Origin: Candidatus Megaera endosymbiont of Mesostigma viride
GTDB lineage: Bacteria > Pseudomonadota > Alphaproteobacteria > Rickettsiales > Rickettsiaceae
Direction of reading: 5' to 3'
Assembly (NCBI GenBank): GCA_020410825.1
Contig: CP084576.1
Coordinates: 620,001 to 684,000 of the forward strand
Length of the DNA stretch: 64,000 nt
Positions within the stretch are counted from its first letter, which is position 1. Each line of letters begins with the position of its first letter. A model generated the notes under the pieces. That model had not been told where the DNA came from, ran no database searches, and saw only the letters and a program-made list of their open reading frames with translations. Below, in pieces: positions 19,532-28,353 of the stretch. The position numbers were made by a program, and so were the translations under genes.

Positions 19532-19614
19532 AATATTTGTTGCTAAAAACCCACTTTATTTATTAACTTATAAATTAATTTATTTGATAGTTTTTAAAAC
19601 TGCTATTTTAAGCT

Positions 19615-19634
19615 TGCGAGCAAAAAATCTCGCA
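19615..19634. other. Short hairpin between folC and the pilin gene
   Basis: TGCGAG and CTCGCA form a 6-bp stem with an 8-base A-rich loop, 84 bases after folC. There is no T-run, so it is either a weak terminator or part of the 5' leader of the VirB2-like gene. Confidence 0.35.
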
Positions 19635-19682
19635 TATAGACTCAAATACGTATTAATTAGTTCATTAACTTAAGAGGTGTGT

Positions 19683-20036
19683 ATGAATCTTTCTGCTTTT
19701 CAAATTGAGCTTAACCGAGACCTGGTATGGCGTTTGTTTATGGTTTTATTTGCAATTAGCATCATTGTTGTATCCTGTGATGCTGCTTTTGCAAGTAATA
19801 ACGACGTCGTTGGAGACACTTTATGCCGTTTAGTGTCTAACCTTTCAGGAGGTATAGCAAGAGGTATTGCAACAATAGCAATTTTTGCTGTTGGTGTTGG
19901 TCTTTTCCTAGGTAAGCTAAACTGGGGTATTGCAGCTGCTACTGCTGCCGGGGTCGGTATAATATTTAGTGCTCCTAAACTTGTAGCTTTCTTAAGTGGT
20001 AGTGATGCTAATTCTAATTGTCCAACTAGCACTTAA
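19683..20036 (+). CDS. virB2: VirB2-like type IV secretion pilin subunit
   Basis: The ATG at 19683 has AGAGG five bases upstream; a GTG at 19677 is in frame but sits on that site. The product of about 117 residues has a long signal peptide ending near AAFAS, then a short polar segment with a Cys, and two hydrophobic Gly/Ala-rich helices (IATIAIFAVGVGLFLGKLNWG and AAATAAGVGIIFSA) joined by a tight basic turn, the layout of VirB2 pilins. The Cys pair (in DTLCRLVS and NSNCPT) may form a disulfide. It stands alone, without other virB genes; Rickettsiaceae often carry several scattered virB2 copies. It should be processed and polymerised outside the inner membrane as the T4SS pilus or its core. 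Confidence 0.85.
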   Translation: MNLSAFQIELNRDLVWRLFMVLFAISIIVVSCDAAFASNNDVVGDTLCRLVSNLSGGIARGIATIAIFAVGVGLFLGKLNWGIAAATAAGVGIIFSAPKLVAFLSGSDANSNCPTST

Positions 20037-20053
20037 ATTTTATATTATCGGAA

Positions 20054-20080
20054 GGGCAGATTAATTTGTTGAATCTGCCC
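20054..20080 (+). terminator. Strong hairpin after the VirB2-like gene, probable terminator
   Basis: GGGCAGATT (20054-20062) pairs perfectly with AATCTGCCC (20072-20080) around a 9-base loop, 17 bases after the stop codon. The bases that follow (ATTAAGACCTTTCTT) are only partly T-rich, so intrinsic termination is probable but not certain; it could also protect the mRNA 3' end. Confidence 0.55.
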
Positions 20081-20196
20081 ATTAAGACCTTTCTTAGCTT
20101 TCACCTTAAGGAATTCTGTTAGACTAATTAATTTAATCAGCTATAAGAGTTTGGAAGTTTGCCAAAATCAAGTTACAAATTAACAAAAAAAGTTAT

Positions 20197-21663
20197 ATGA
20201 AGATTTGCCGATTTCTACTTATTTTTTTTGCAAGTTTATATAACGTAAATTTTACTATTGCATCTGAAAATAAGGAAATAAGCAAGGAAAAGGAAATAAA
20301 TTACCAACAACACTGCTCAAAGGATCTTGCATACCTTAGAAAAAATATAGAGGAAAACTCCGCTCCATTTAAAGACCAAGAGGATTCTGCCTTTAGAAAA
20401 TGGTTTGATAAAGGATACTTACATACCCAGGAGCTGGTAAATGGAGTTAAAGATCCTGATGATTGTTATTATGCGCTAAAATTTTATCTCAATGGATTTG
20501 GTAACCCTTATATGAGTATAAGAAGTTACATACAGTCTCCCCCCGAAAAATACCCAGGATTCTTGACAGCCAAGTATGGAAATGATCATGTAGTTATATA
20601 TAAGGATTCCTTAATTTCTTCTTTGAATAAAGTTAATGTTGGCAATAAAATTACACATATAAATGACATAAAAATAGAGGATTATTTTGAAAAATATATT
20701 ATGCCGTTTTATGCCAATGACGATTCTGAATTCTCCCAAAGAGTAGCTAGTATTTTTAGTTTTATAATTAACGGAAATCGCTACGTTCCAATTCCTCTAA
20801 CTGCAACTTTTATTAATGATAAAGCTGAGCAAAAAATACCACTTAAATATACAGAATTGTCAGAAGAAGCTTTGAACGTTAGTAAAAATATCAGACAGCC
20901 AGAGCCTGATCAGCATTTTAAAATTGAAATGGTTTCAAATGGTGTGTGGATCACTATCCCTAGTTTTTATTTAAGTAGGGAAGAAACAATTTCTTACACA
21001 GGTATGCTTTCGAAATTAAAAGAACTTGCCAAAGAAGATTGGATATTGTTTGATTTAAGGAATAATAGAGGGGGGGGGTCCGTTTGGGCAAGGCCTATTA
21101 TTCGCAATTTATGGGGAGATGATTATATTAAACATTTAGGTAAAAATCATGAATATAATAGCACTTGGGTAAAAAAAATTAGAGTCAGTAAGCAAAACTT
21201 TTTTGATTTCAAAAAAACGGCAAATGCTGCTGAAATAAAAAAATTTGCCGCTGCTTTAGAACATGGAGATGACTTTTTTGAAAAAAAATGGTCAATTTAT
21301 AACGAAGATCTTAATTTGTACTCGAATCAGGATAGCTCCCCCTTTAAAGCTAGAATATTCGTTTTTACCGACCATTTCTGTCGTAGTACCTGTTGGTCAT
21401 TTGTTAATCAAATTCTACAGATTCCTGGAGTAACACATATAGGCGTTCCAACAGTCATTCAAAATAACAGTTCTTATGCTAAGAGTGTAAGGTCACCTAG
21501 TGATAATTTTGATTTTTTCTACCCCACTGAAATTAGAATATACCCAAATAAAAATGCAGGCCAGGCTCTAATTCCTTCAAAAATATTCAATGGAAATATC
21601 AGAAATGAATCAGAGGTCGTAGATTGGGTGCTGTCCATTACTGAAAAAAACCCTTCACTATAG
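20197..21663 (+). CDS. Secreted S41-family (tail-specific-like) peptidase
   Basis: A 488-residue protein with a signal peptide (cut near FTIAS-E). A cap/PDZ-like region (residues about 100-230; LNKVNVGNKITHINDIKIED is PDZ-like) precedes the S41 core. The core motif DLRNNRGGGS is at about residue 286, where the family has DLRxNxGG, and DHFCRSTCWSF at about 392-402 takes the place of the nucleophile strand, with Ser397 the candidate nucleophile. Expected to act in the periplasm or outside the cell. A run of nine G residues (21070-21078) lies inside the DLR motif. The nearest relatives are proteobacterial S41 proteins with the SxC variant, not the classic CtpA SASASE type. Confidence 0.82.
   Translation: MKICRFLLIFFASLYNVNFTIASENKEISKEKEINYQQHCSKDLAYLRKNIEENSAPFKDQEDSAFRKWFDKGYLHTQELVNGVKDPDDCYYALKFYLNGFGNPYMSIRSYIQSPPEKYPGFLTAKYGNDHVVIYKDSLISSLNKVNVGNKITHINDIKIEDYFEKYIMPFYANDDSEFSQRVASIFSFIINGNRYVPIPLTATFINDKAEQKIPLKYTELSEEALNVSKNIRQPEPDQHFKIEMVSNGVWITIPSFYLSREETISYTGMLSKLKELAKEDWILFDLRNNRGGGSVWARPIIRNLWGDDYIKHLGKNHEYNSTWVKKIRVSKQNFFDFKKTANAAEIKKFAAALEHGDDFFEKKWSIYNEDLNLYSNQDSSPFKARIFVFTDHFCRSTCWSFVNQILQIPGVTHIGVPTVIQNNSSYAKSVRSPSDNFDFFYPTEIRIYPNKNAGQALIPSKIFNGNIRNESEVVDWVLSITEKNPSL
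21070..21078 (+). repeat. G9 homopolymer inside the S41 peptidase gene
   Basis: Nine consecutive G residues encode three glycines (in RGGGS) of a core motif. Such a tract is exceptional in this AT-rich DNA and is prone to slippage; a gain or loss of one base would truncate the protein just before its catalytic serine. Confidence 0.85.
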
Positions 21664-21843
21664 TGATTTTAGAAATTTTATCTGGAATCCATATTTAAAG
21701 ACTGAACTTTAATGCATTACCTAAATTGCTATAAAATAGATTTATATTACAGGTAAACTACAAATTTATATAACACTACTTCTCCTAAGACTCCTACTAA
21801 GTTCAATTATTAACTAAATATAAGCTTAAAAGGTTAGTTAGAT

Positions 21844-21920
<77 letters not shown>

Positions 21921-22066
21921 GAAATAAATATAAAGTCTAATAACACCTGTATAACCTACTAAGGCTTTTAAAGCAATAAGATTTTGTGAATTTTCTAGAA
22001 AATATTCAAGTTCTAAATATTCTTACCTTATGCTATAATTATCACCGTCAGTAATGAGATAATAAA

Positions 22067-22765
22067 ATGAGTATCTTTCATGCTAGTATTCTTACTTTAT
22101 TCCCCGAAATGTTTCCGGGATCTTTAAACTACTCACTAGCCGGTAAGGCTCTTAGAAATAACATTTGGTCATACGATATCATTAATATTAGAGATTTTGG
22201 TCTAACAAAGCATAAAAACGTTGACGCTGAGGCTTATGGCGGAGGTAACGGTCTCATAATGAGACCAGATGTTATTGGCCCTGCCCTAGATCAAGCGTTA
22301 TCAAAAAATCCGGAAATTACTATTTACTACCCTTCTCCACGAGGAAAATTATTTAATCAAGATTTTGCACATAAAATTAGCAAAAAAAAAGAAATAATTA
22401 TTTTATGTGGAAGATTTGAAGGGATTGACGAAAGAATAATTGAAGAGTATAATGCGGAGCAGATTAGTATAGGTGACTACATCTTGTCCGGAGGTGAGGT
22501 TGCGGCTAATGTAATTCTGGATAGTGTTATAAGATTATTACCTGGGGTGCTTACAAACCAGGATACTCTTAGAGAGGAATCATTTGAAAGAAAAGACAAT
22601 GGCAAAAAAATACTTGAACACCCTCTTTATACTAAACCATCAATCTGGCGAAGTAGAAAGATACCAGAAGTTTTATTGTCAGGTAATCATCAGGAGATTG
22701 AAAAATGGAAACACAATCAATCAGTTGAAGTTACAAAAAAATTAAGACCGGATTTACTAAAGTGA
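22067..22765 (+). CDS. trmD: tRNA (guanine-N1-)-methyltransferase
   Basis: A 232-residue SPOUT methyltransferase. [10 protein letters not shown] at the N-terminus, [13 protein letters not shown], and the trefoil-knot S-adenosylmethionine motif [16 protein letters not shown] then [15 protein letters not shown] are all present. It methylates G37 of tRNAs reading CNN codons, including the tRNA-Pro encoded just upstream on the other strand, preventing +1 slippage. It precedes rplS by 85 bases, a classic pairing, but rpsP and rimM, its usual partners, are not here (rimM is at 47312). Confidence 0.97.
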   Translation: MSIFHASILTLFPEMFPGSLNYSLAGKALRNNIWSYDIINIRDFGLTKHKNVDAEAYGGGNGLIMRPDVIGPALDQALSKNPEITIYYPSPRGKLFNQDFAHKISKKKEIIILCGRFEGIDERIIEEYNAEQISIGDYILSGGEVAANVILDSVIRLLPGVLTNQDTLREESFERKDNGKKILEHPLYTKPSIWRSRKIPEVLLSGNHQEIEKWKHNQSVEVTKKLRPDLLK

Positions 22766-22850
22766 ATACCCCATGTTCTCATATTAGTCATAAAAGTTAA
22801 GTGACTAAGGTTTTAGAACCACATGGTAACTATAAATTATGGAATAAAAA

Positions 22851-23228
22851 ATGGAAAATTTAATTGAGCAATACGAAGCCAAGCAAATTACAAATTTGCT
22901 CCAAAACAAAACAATACCAGACTTTAGAGCAGGAGACACGGTTTCAGTAAGTGTTAGGGTTATAGACGGAACAACTGAAAGACTTCAAGTTTACGAAGGA
23001 GTGGTAATAGCTAAAAGAAACAGAGGTATTGCTTCTTCTTTTGTTGTTCGTAAAGTAAGCCACGGGGAGGGAGTAGAAAGAAAATTTATGATATATTCTC
23101 CGGTTGTTAATAAAATCGAGGTTGTAAAGCGAGGTGTGGTAAGACGCGCTAAACTCTTTTACTTAAGAGGTCTAAGTGGTAAAGCAGGCCGTATTAAAGA
23201 AAAAATATCCTACACTAAGAAAAAATAA
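22851..23228 (+). CDS. rplS: 50S ribosomal protein L19
   Basis: 125 residues, matching L19: [20 protein letters not shown], then [32 protein letters not shown] and the C-terminal [18 protein letters not shown]. It sits at the 30S-50S interface. The N-terminus has about ten more residues than E. coli L19, as in other alphaproteobacteria. ATG at 22851 follows trmD and is probably cotranscribed. Confidence 0.97.
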   Translation: MENLIEQYEAKQITNLLQNKTIPDFRAGDTVSVSVRVIDGTTERLQVYEGVVIAKRNRGIASSFVVRKVSHGEGVERKFMIYSPVVNKIEVVKRGVVRRAKLFYLRGLSGKAGRIKEKISYTKKK

Positions 23229-23671
23229 GGGGCTTTTTGATTCAATTGCGAAATCCTATCATAACTATTTAAGTTCTAGAATTCAACATTAGGAACTAGG
23301 ATTTTGGTATTTTAAAATACAACAAGTCAACTCGCATTAAATTTGAGTAAAAAACATTCAAACAAAAATAAGCCTAAGGTAATATAAAACCAGTTTAATA
23401 AAAATCTAGCGTCCGTGATAGTAGTCGCCAAAAATTTTCAAGAGGCGACGTAACTATTACGGATACTGAGGTTTAACCATGGCGTCCTTTCCCACATTAA
23501 AGAAAATCTTTTTATAGTTAATACTTTACATAACTAAAAATGTAACTAGAAATTAACGCACTTAAAAAATATAAAAATTATTTGTACAGGTGATTAATTT
23601 TTAGTTGAATATTTTTTAATATAAGTGTCAAATTGAATAATTAATTAATAAAACTAAAATTTTTTAATTTT
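23229..23671. other. 443-base intergenic region with a bulged inverted repeat
   Basis: No coding frame of note. It contains the hairpin at 23412-23463 described separately, and a very AT-rich 100-base stretch before the MFS gene, where its promoter should lie. The rplS stop is followed by GGGGCTTTTTG, which is not a clear terminator. Confidence 0.6.
23412..23463. repeat. Long imperfect hairpin (palindromic element candidate)
   Basis: Left arm TCCGTGATAGTAGTCGCC (23412-23429) and right arm GGCGACGTAACTATTACGGA (23444-23463) pair over about 17 bp with one G.T pair and a two-base bulge; the loop is 14 bases and A/T-rich. Its GC content exceeds the surroundings. It resembles in form a rickettsial palindromic element or a structured transcript end, but no second copy was noticed in this window. 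Confidence 0.6.
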
Positions 23672-24982
23672 ATGCAAGGATCAAAGCAAGAAAAACTTGG
23701 TAGCGAACAAAAAAAAGCCGTAGGATTATTGTCAATAGGCACTTTTTTGGAGTATTTTGACTTAATGCTTTATATCCACATGGCCGTGTTGCTTAATGAA
23801 TTATTTTTCCCTAAAACTGATCCTTTTACCGCATCCTTACTTTCTGCCTTTGCTTTTTGCTCCTCTTATATATTAAGACCATTTGGAGCTTTAATCTTTG
23901 GTTTTATTGGTGATTTCATAGGCAGAAAATCTGTTATAGTTATTACGACTATAATAATGGCAATAACCTGTACGACAATTGCCGTCTTACCAACATATGC
24001 ACAAATAGGAATTACCGCCTCTTGGATTATTACAATATGCCGTATGGTACAAGGAATGGCCGCAAGTGCCGAATCTAGGGGAGCAGAAATTTATATTACA
24101 GAAAGCATAAAACCACCTCTACAATATCCTTTAGTAGCAATAATTACCGTTTTTTCGGCAGTGGGCACAAGTTTTGCTCTTGGTATAAGCTCCATTTTTA
24201 CTAACGTCAATATTTTTGGTACAGAAAACCAGTACTGGAGAGTAGCATTTTTTCTGGGTGCACTAATAGGTTTAGTTGGAGGGGTGGCAAGAACCAGTTT
24301 AAGAGAAGCATCAGAATTTGCTAACAAAAAGAAAATGCTGAAGATGAAATTTACTGATAATAAAATAGAGTGGGATAAAAATTATTTCAAAGATACTTTT
24401 GATAATGAAAAAACTTTTTTAACCTCTTTAGCCTATTTCATAATATGCTGCGCCCGTCCTCCTTGTTTCTATTTCATATACATTTATTGCTCAGACGTTC
24501 TTAAACATGACTTCGGCCTATCGGCTGGTGCAATTATTTCACATAATTTTTGGGTATCAATAGTAGATATGTGCGGTTTGTTATTTTTAGCTTATATAAG
24601 TAGTAGAATATACCCTCTTACAATACTTAAGGCTAAACTTTTTCTATTTTTTACCTGTATTATCTTCTTTCCTGCAGCTATGTACACTTATCCTAGTGAA
24701 CTGACAGTTTTTGTGTTTCAGTGTTTAGCTTCTCTTTTTGTATTTGATGACGTGCCAGCAAGTCCTGTATTCTATAAACATTTCCCCATAATAAAAAGGT
24801 TCACTTATACTAGCTTATTGAGCTCATTTGCTAAATTAATGACTTATGCCATTACTTCATTTGGCCTGGTATATTCAACTAAGTATTTTGGGTATTATGG
24901 GATATTTTTAATCTTAATCCCTGTAGGGATTGTGTATTATTTTGCCGTTAAGTATTTCGAGGGATTGGAAAAGGTAAAATAG
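23672..24982 (+). CDS. MFS transporter, ProP-like metabolite:H+ symporter family
   Basis: A 436-residue protein with about twelve membrane helices. The family motif between helices 2 and 3 is visible as GFIGDFIGRKSVIVI, and RPFGALIFG and CRMVQGMAASAESRGAEIYITE match the metabolite:proton symporter (ProP, KgtP) group. The symported solute cannot be inferred; Rickettsiaceae have several such paralogues used to take up host osmolytes or metabolites. The 3' end overlaps the convergent HD-domain gene by 35 bases, with no room for a terminator between them. Confidence 0.88.
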   Translation: MQGSKQEKLGSEQKKAVGLLSIGTFLEYFDLMLYIHMAVLLNELFFPKTDPFTASLLSAFAFCSSYILRPFGALIFGFIGDFIGRKSVIVITTIIMAITCTTIAVLPTYAQIGITASWIITICRMVQGMAASAESRGAEIYITESIKPPLQYPLVAIITVFSAVGTSFALGISSIFTNVNIFGTENQYWRVAFFLGALIGLVGGVARTSLREASEFANKKKMLKMKFTDNKIEWDKNYFKDTFDNEKTFLTSLAYFIICCARPPCFYFIYIYCSDVLKHDFGLSAGAIISHNFWVSIVDMCGLLFLAYISSRIYPLTILKAKLFLFFTCIIFFPAAMYTYPSELTVFVFQCLASLFVFDDVPASPVFYKHFPIIKRFTYTSLLSSFAKLMTYAITSFGLVYSTKYFGYYGIFLILIPVGIVYYFAVKYFEGLEKVK

Positions 24983-25625
24983 ATTCTTCATGAAAAACGG
25001 TTTTCTTCTTTTTTATATTGCTTAAAGAGATTACTCCTAGCTCAATGTTTAACTCTACACATTGTTTATAAAGGAAGTCACTAACCTCATGTAAAGATAA
25101 TTCTTCTGCAAAAATTAAAAAGTTTTTTATAGTCTCGGTTACTTGTTCCTTTTGTTTTTCCGGAGATAAATAATTTACTGTGCTTATATTATGAATCCTG
25201 TCAACTATCTTTATTAAAACCACTTCCTTATCATTTTGAAACCAAGCATTCCGTAATACTTGCTCTACACTAAGTTTACTTCCATCAGACCTATCACGAG
25301 TTAATCTATCAACCATTTCAGCAATTCTAGAACCAAAGACTTCCGCAAGCATACTCTCTGTGGCTTCTGTATCTTCTAATATATCATGTAAAATACTGGT
25401 AACTATTACTTCCGTTTTTAAATTATAATCAGAAACAATATAAGCTACTTCTAGCGGATGGATGTAAAAAGGTTCTCCACTTTTTCTAACCTGACCGGCA
25501 TGGTATTCTTTAGCAAAATAAATAGCTTTATTGATTAATTCAAAATCTAGAAAATTTTGAGTATCTAAAGATTTAAGTTTTTCTATTAATCTAATAGAGT
25601 GTGGGCACTGTTCAATATAGCTCAC
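24948..25625 (-). CDS. HD-domain (p)ppGpp hydrolase, SpoT N-terminal half only
   Basis: 225 residues covering only the hydrolase domain of RelA/SpoT proteins. The motifs are intact: RKSGEPFYIHP (His56), HDILEDT (His80-Asp81, Glu84-Asp85), and DRIHN (Asp142...Asn146), the metal-binding and catalytic set. No synthetase, TGS or ACT domain follows. It should degrade ppGpp using manganese. Rickettsial genomes are known for such shortened spoT-like genes. The residues beyond about 180 are unrelated to SpoT and seem degenerate. Its stop lies within the convergent MFS gene. Confidence 0.85.
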   Translation of the reverse strand: MSYIEQCPHSIRLIEKLKSLDTQNFLDFELINKAIYFAKEYHAGQVRKSGEPFYIHPLEVAYIVSDYNLKTEVIVTSILHDILEDTEATESMLAEVFGSRIAEMVDRLTRDRSDGSKLSVEQVLRNAWFQNDKEVVLIKIVDRIHNISTVNYLSPEKQKEQVTETIKNFLIFAEELSLHEVSDFLYKQCVELNIELGVISLSNIKKKKTVFHEESILPFPIPRNT

Positions 25626-25640
25626 AATTGGAACTGATTA

Positions 25641-25662
25641 GTTATTATAACCTTATAATAAC
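25641..25662. promoter_or_regulatory. Perfect palindrome before the ppGpp hydrolase gene
   Basis: GTTATTATAA-CC-TTATAATAAC: two 10-base perfect arms around CC, 15 bases before the start codon. It could be an operator or a translation-blocking hairpin in the mRNA leader. Confidence 0.45.
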
Positions 25663-25782
25663 ATGTTATAGCCTAATATTGTAAATAAATGTAAAAAAAC
25701 GATTTATAGAATAGTAATACTTTTGTTATTCATGTAATTTTATAGTTGTATAACATAAGTCATGTAAATATTAAGGGACACT

Positions 25783-27075
25783 TCATTTTAGTTTACTATT
25801 AAAATAGAAATTTCTTTTGTCAAATTCCTCCTTAAAAGGATATTTTCTTATGTTCAGTCCCTCTATTTGAGGGATATGCCTATTATAAGATGCCAAAAGA
25901 AATGTATTTTCCTTATAGTTAATTTCAACTATAATACCTGCATGTCCATGCCCTTGCTTACCAGGTTTTTGATCTTTTCTTTTTAACAATGAATCTATAA
26001 ATTTAAACTTCCGGGTAACAAAAATCATTCCTACTTTAAGATCCTTAATCGATTTAGCTTCAATAGGTTCCAAAATACAATCTAAAGCTTCGTGTCTCTC
26101 ACTTCCTAACCAGGTTGGATTAACTATACCATATCTAAGTTTAGCTCGATGTAGGTAAAGCAAATCTAAAGTGTTAAAAGCAACCTCAATAGCTAATAAT
26201 TCTTGTAACCAAGTTGTACAGTCATAAAAATCTCCCTTCGATTTCGCTAATCCTTCTACATCTCTATTGCCTCCAAAAACATATCCATTGTTAGGTAATG
26301 CAATCTCAAAATTATTTTCTAGAGCGAAGTCGCTAAAAATTAACTTTTTATTACCAAATTCAGAAACAACGGGAAAAAATAAATCTTTTGGTAATTTAAA
26401 AATTTGTATAAAGTATTGGTTATCTGGAGAATTAAATAATTCCGATTTAAATTCATAATCCAATGAAGTTATTGTTAGGAGTAATGCTGTTTTTAGAAAA
26501 GTTGCTTCGCTCGTAGCCAACCAATTTGAATCCTGTTTTCCTACTATTAAATAGCTTTTATTATTTTCAAAGGTATTTATAGATAATGGGTAATTACCAC
26601 TAATTATATCAAAAAAATGATCTTCTATTAATTTTTTTGAACCGGTAATTATTTCTATCATTTTATTATAGCTAAGAGAATAAGGTATATAAAAATTTCC
26701 AGTTTTAGAAATATAATTAATCACTTTATTTAACTTTCTATAAAAATTTATTTCTGATTCCAACCCCTTTAAAATTTCAATCTGAAGATCAGCTAAATTT
26801 TTCTTACCAATAGCCAGTTTTAACCTCTCGTTTAAATATCTAAAGTAATTAAGGTTCTTTTGCTCAAAATTTCTTAATTCTGCAAACACTTTTTTTACTA
26901 ATGGATTCGTAGTAGAGGCTTCTGCATGTTGGAGGTTTCTTAACTCCTGCTCATATATTGGAAGTAGTTCAATTTTCAGGTTACATAGTTTTTCAATATA
27001 AAGATAAGTAGCAATTAAAATTAGTGTAACAGCAGTTATTACGAAATACCTATTTGTTTTTTTATTGAATTTCAT
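25783..27075 (-). CDS. Membrane-anchored papain-like (NlpC/P60-type) hydrolase
   Basis: A 430-residue protein with an N-terminal transmembrane helix (residues 11-26), then a long helical region (30-250) and a C-terminal catalytic-looking domain. Cys286 in DCTTWLQE, at the start of a helix, and His378 in GHGHAGIIVEI, at the start of a strand, match the Cys-then-His order of NlpC/P60 and YiiX-like papain-fold hydrolases. A targeted substrate (peptidoglycan, lipid or amide) is not evident. It faces the periplasm if the helix is a signal anchor. I see no close named family, so the class call rests on these two motifs. Confidence 0.62.
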   Translation of the reverse strand: MKFNKKTNRYFVITAVTLILIATYLYIEKLCNLKIELLPIYEQELRNLQHAEASTTNPLVKKVFAELRNFEQKNLNYFRYLNERLKLAIGKKNLADLQIEILKGLESEINFYRKLNKVINYISKTGNFYIPYSLSYNKMIEIITGSKKLIEDHFFDIISGNYPLSINTFENNKSYLIVGKQDSNWLATSEATFLKTALLLTITSLDYEFKSELFNSPDNQYFIQIFKLPKDLFFPVVSEFGNKKLIFSDFALENNFEIALPNNGYVFGGNRDVEGLAKSKGDFYDCTTWLQELLAIEVAFNTLDLLYLHRAKLRYGIVNPTWLGSERHEALDCILEPIEAKSIKDLKVGMIFVTRKFKFIDSLLKRKDQKPGKQGHGHAGIIVEINYKENTFLLASYNRHIPQIEGLNIRKYPFKEEFDKRNFYFNSKLK

Positions 27076-27411
27076 ACTTTTGCTTTTAATGTATAGAATA
27101 TGGTTAAAAACATTAACATTTGCTGGTGTTTTTAACCTTTAAAAACTCAAAAGCAAGGCTCTTGCCAAGAAGATGAGCTGTTAATTTTATCAGGAACTAA
27201 CTTCTTGTTTTAAAATGCACTTACAAAAGTTGCTCAATAACACTTGTTGCTTTTACAATCTGATTTTCCTTGGAGCAGATTATTCTATTTTGAAGTAAGT
27301 ACGTTTAACCTTCTATAAATTTTATACTTTGAAATTAACGTCATCTAACAATATTCTAAATCTAAGTAAACTTGGTAATAAAATCTAACAGTTAAGGAAT
27401 AATTTGGATAA
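27076..27411. other. 336-base intergenic region with one hairpin
   Basis: Holds a perfect 11-bp stem (GGTTAAAAACA at 27102-27112 with TGTTTTTAACC at 27127-27137) upstream of the papain-like gene, and otherwise no recognisable coding frame, RNA gene or repeat. Confidence 0.55.
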
Positions 27412-28128
27412 TCATTCAAGAAAGAGTTTTTTAGCAGTGGGTTTATTTGCCTTAGTTTTTTCAAAATTATTGTGAGGAGAATCAGTTTGATGGTTAAATG
27501 TAGTTTTTAAATAATCATCGATTTCCTCATTAAGCCTATCAATCTTCTCTCTAAAAAAATGATCCGCCCCTGCTATCATACGATAGTCTACTTTGATATA
27601 TTTTTGCTTTGATAATTTCTGCGCTAGTTCGTGTACTAATTCTTCCGAGACTACGCTATCTAAATCTCCTTGCATTATCAATCCTGGTACTGGGCAAGGG
27701 GAGAGAAATGAAAAATCATATTTATTAACTGGCGGAGAAACTGTTAGAAAATGAGTAATTTCAGGCCTTCTCATAATTAATTGCATAGCAATCCAAGCTC
27801 CAAAAGAAAATCCGGCAATAAGACTTCCACTCGCCATAGGGTTATTTAATTGAAGCCAATCAAGGGCCGTTGCTGCATCAGTCATCTCACCGATCCCCTC
27901 ATCAAACTTACCGACCGATCTTCCTACACCACGAAAGTTAACCCTAAGAACAGTAAAATTGTTATCAGCAAGAGTCTTGTACATACTGTAAACAACTTTG
28001 TTATTCATTGTACCGCCATATAACGGATGTGGGTGAAGTACAAGTGCTACCGGTGCTCTTGGATCAGGTGATTCTGTATATCTTCCTTCTATCCGTCCGG
28101 CTGGTCCATTAAAAAAAACTTCAGGCAT
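27412..28128 (-). CDS. Alpha/beta hydrolase (COG2945-like)
   Basis: A 238-residue cytoplasmic alpha/beta hydrolase. HPHPLYGGTMNNKVV supplies the oxyanion region typical of the COG2945 group, GFSFGAW carries the nucleophile serine on its elbow, GDLDSVV the acid, and GADHFF the catalytic histidine. The last about 30 residues are basic and low-complexity. Natural substrate unknown. Alone on its strand; its start is close to a 200-base AT-rich spacer shared with the divergent cpoB cluster. Confidence 0.88.
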   Translation of the reverse strand: MPEVFFNGPAGRIEGRYTESPDPRAPVALVLHPHPLYGGTMNNKVVYSMYKTLADNNFTVLRVNFRGVGRSVGKFDEGIGEMTDAATALDWLQLNNPMASGSLIAGFSFGAWIAMQLIMRRPEITHFLTVSPPVNKYDFSFLSPCPVPGLIMQGDLDSVVSEELVHELAQKLSKQKYIKVDYRMIAGADHFFREKIDRLNEEIDDYLKTTFNHQTDSPHNNFEKTKANKPTAKKLFLE

Positions 28129-28353
28129 TATCTAGATATATAATATTTATTTTTGCATAGGAGTCTATTATGTTTTTTTATAAAATACAATAGACTTGTT
28201 ATGTTAAGCTCAGTAAAAATTATATGAAAATTTCTGATATATTTATGTTTTAAGCACAACCGAGACAGAATAAAACTAGACTAAAAAAGAATTTTAGTTA
28301 TTATAACTAGGGTTAATATTAATATTTAAAAATTAATTATACATCTACTTAAA

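Noticed and set aside
19700..20032. 110-codon open frame antisense to the VirB2-like gene
   Set aside because: Mirror of the pilin coding frame; no domain, no ribosome-binding site, and the pilin on the other strand is convincing.
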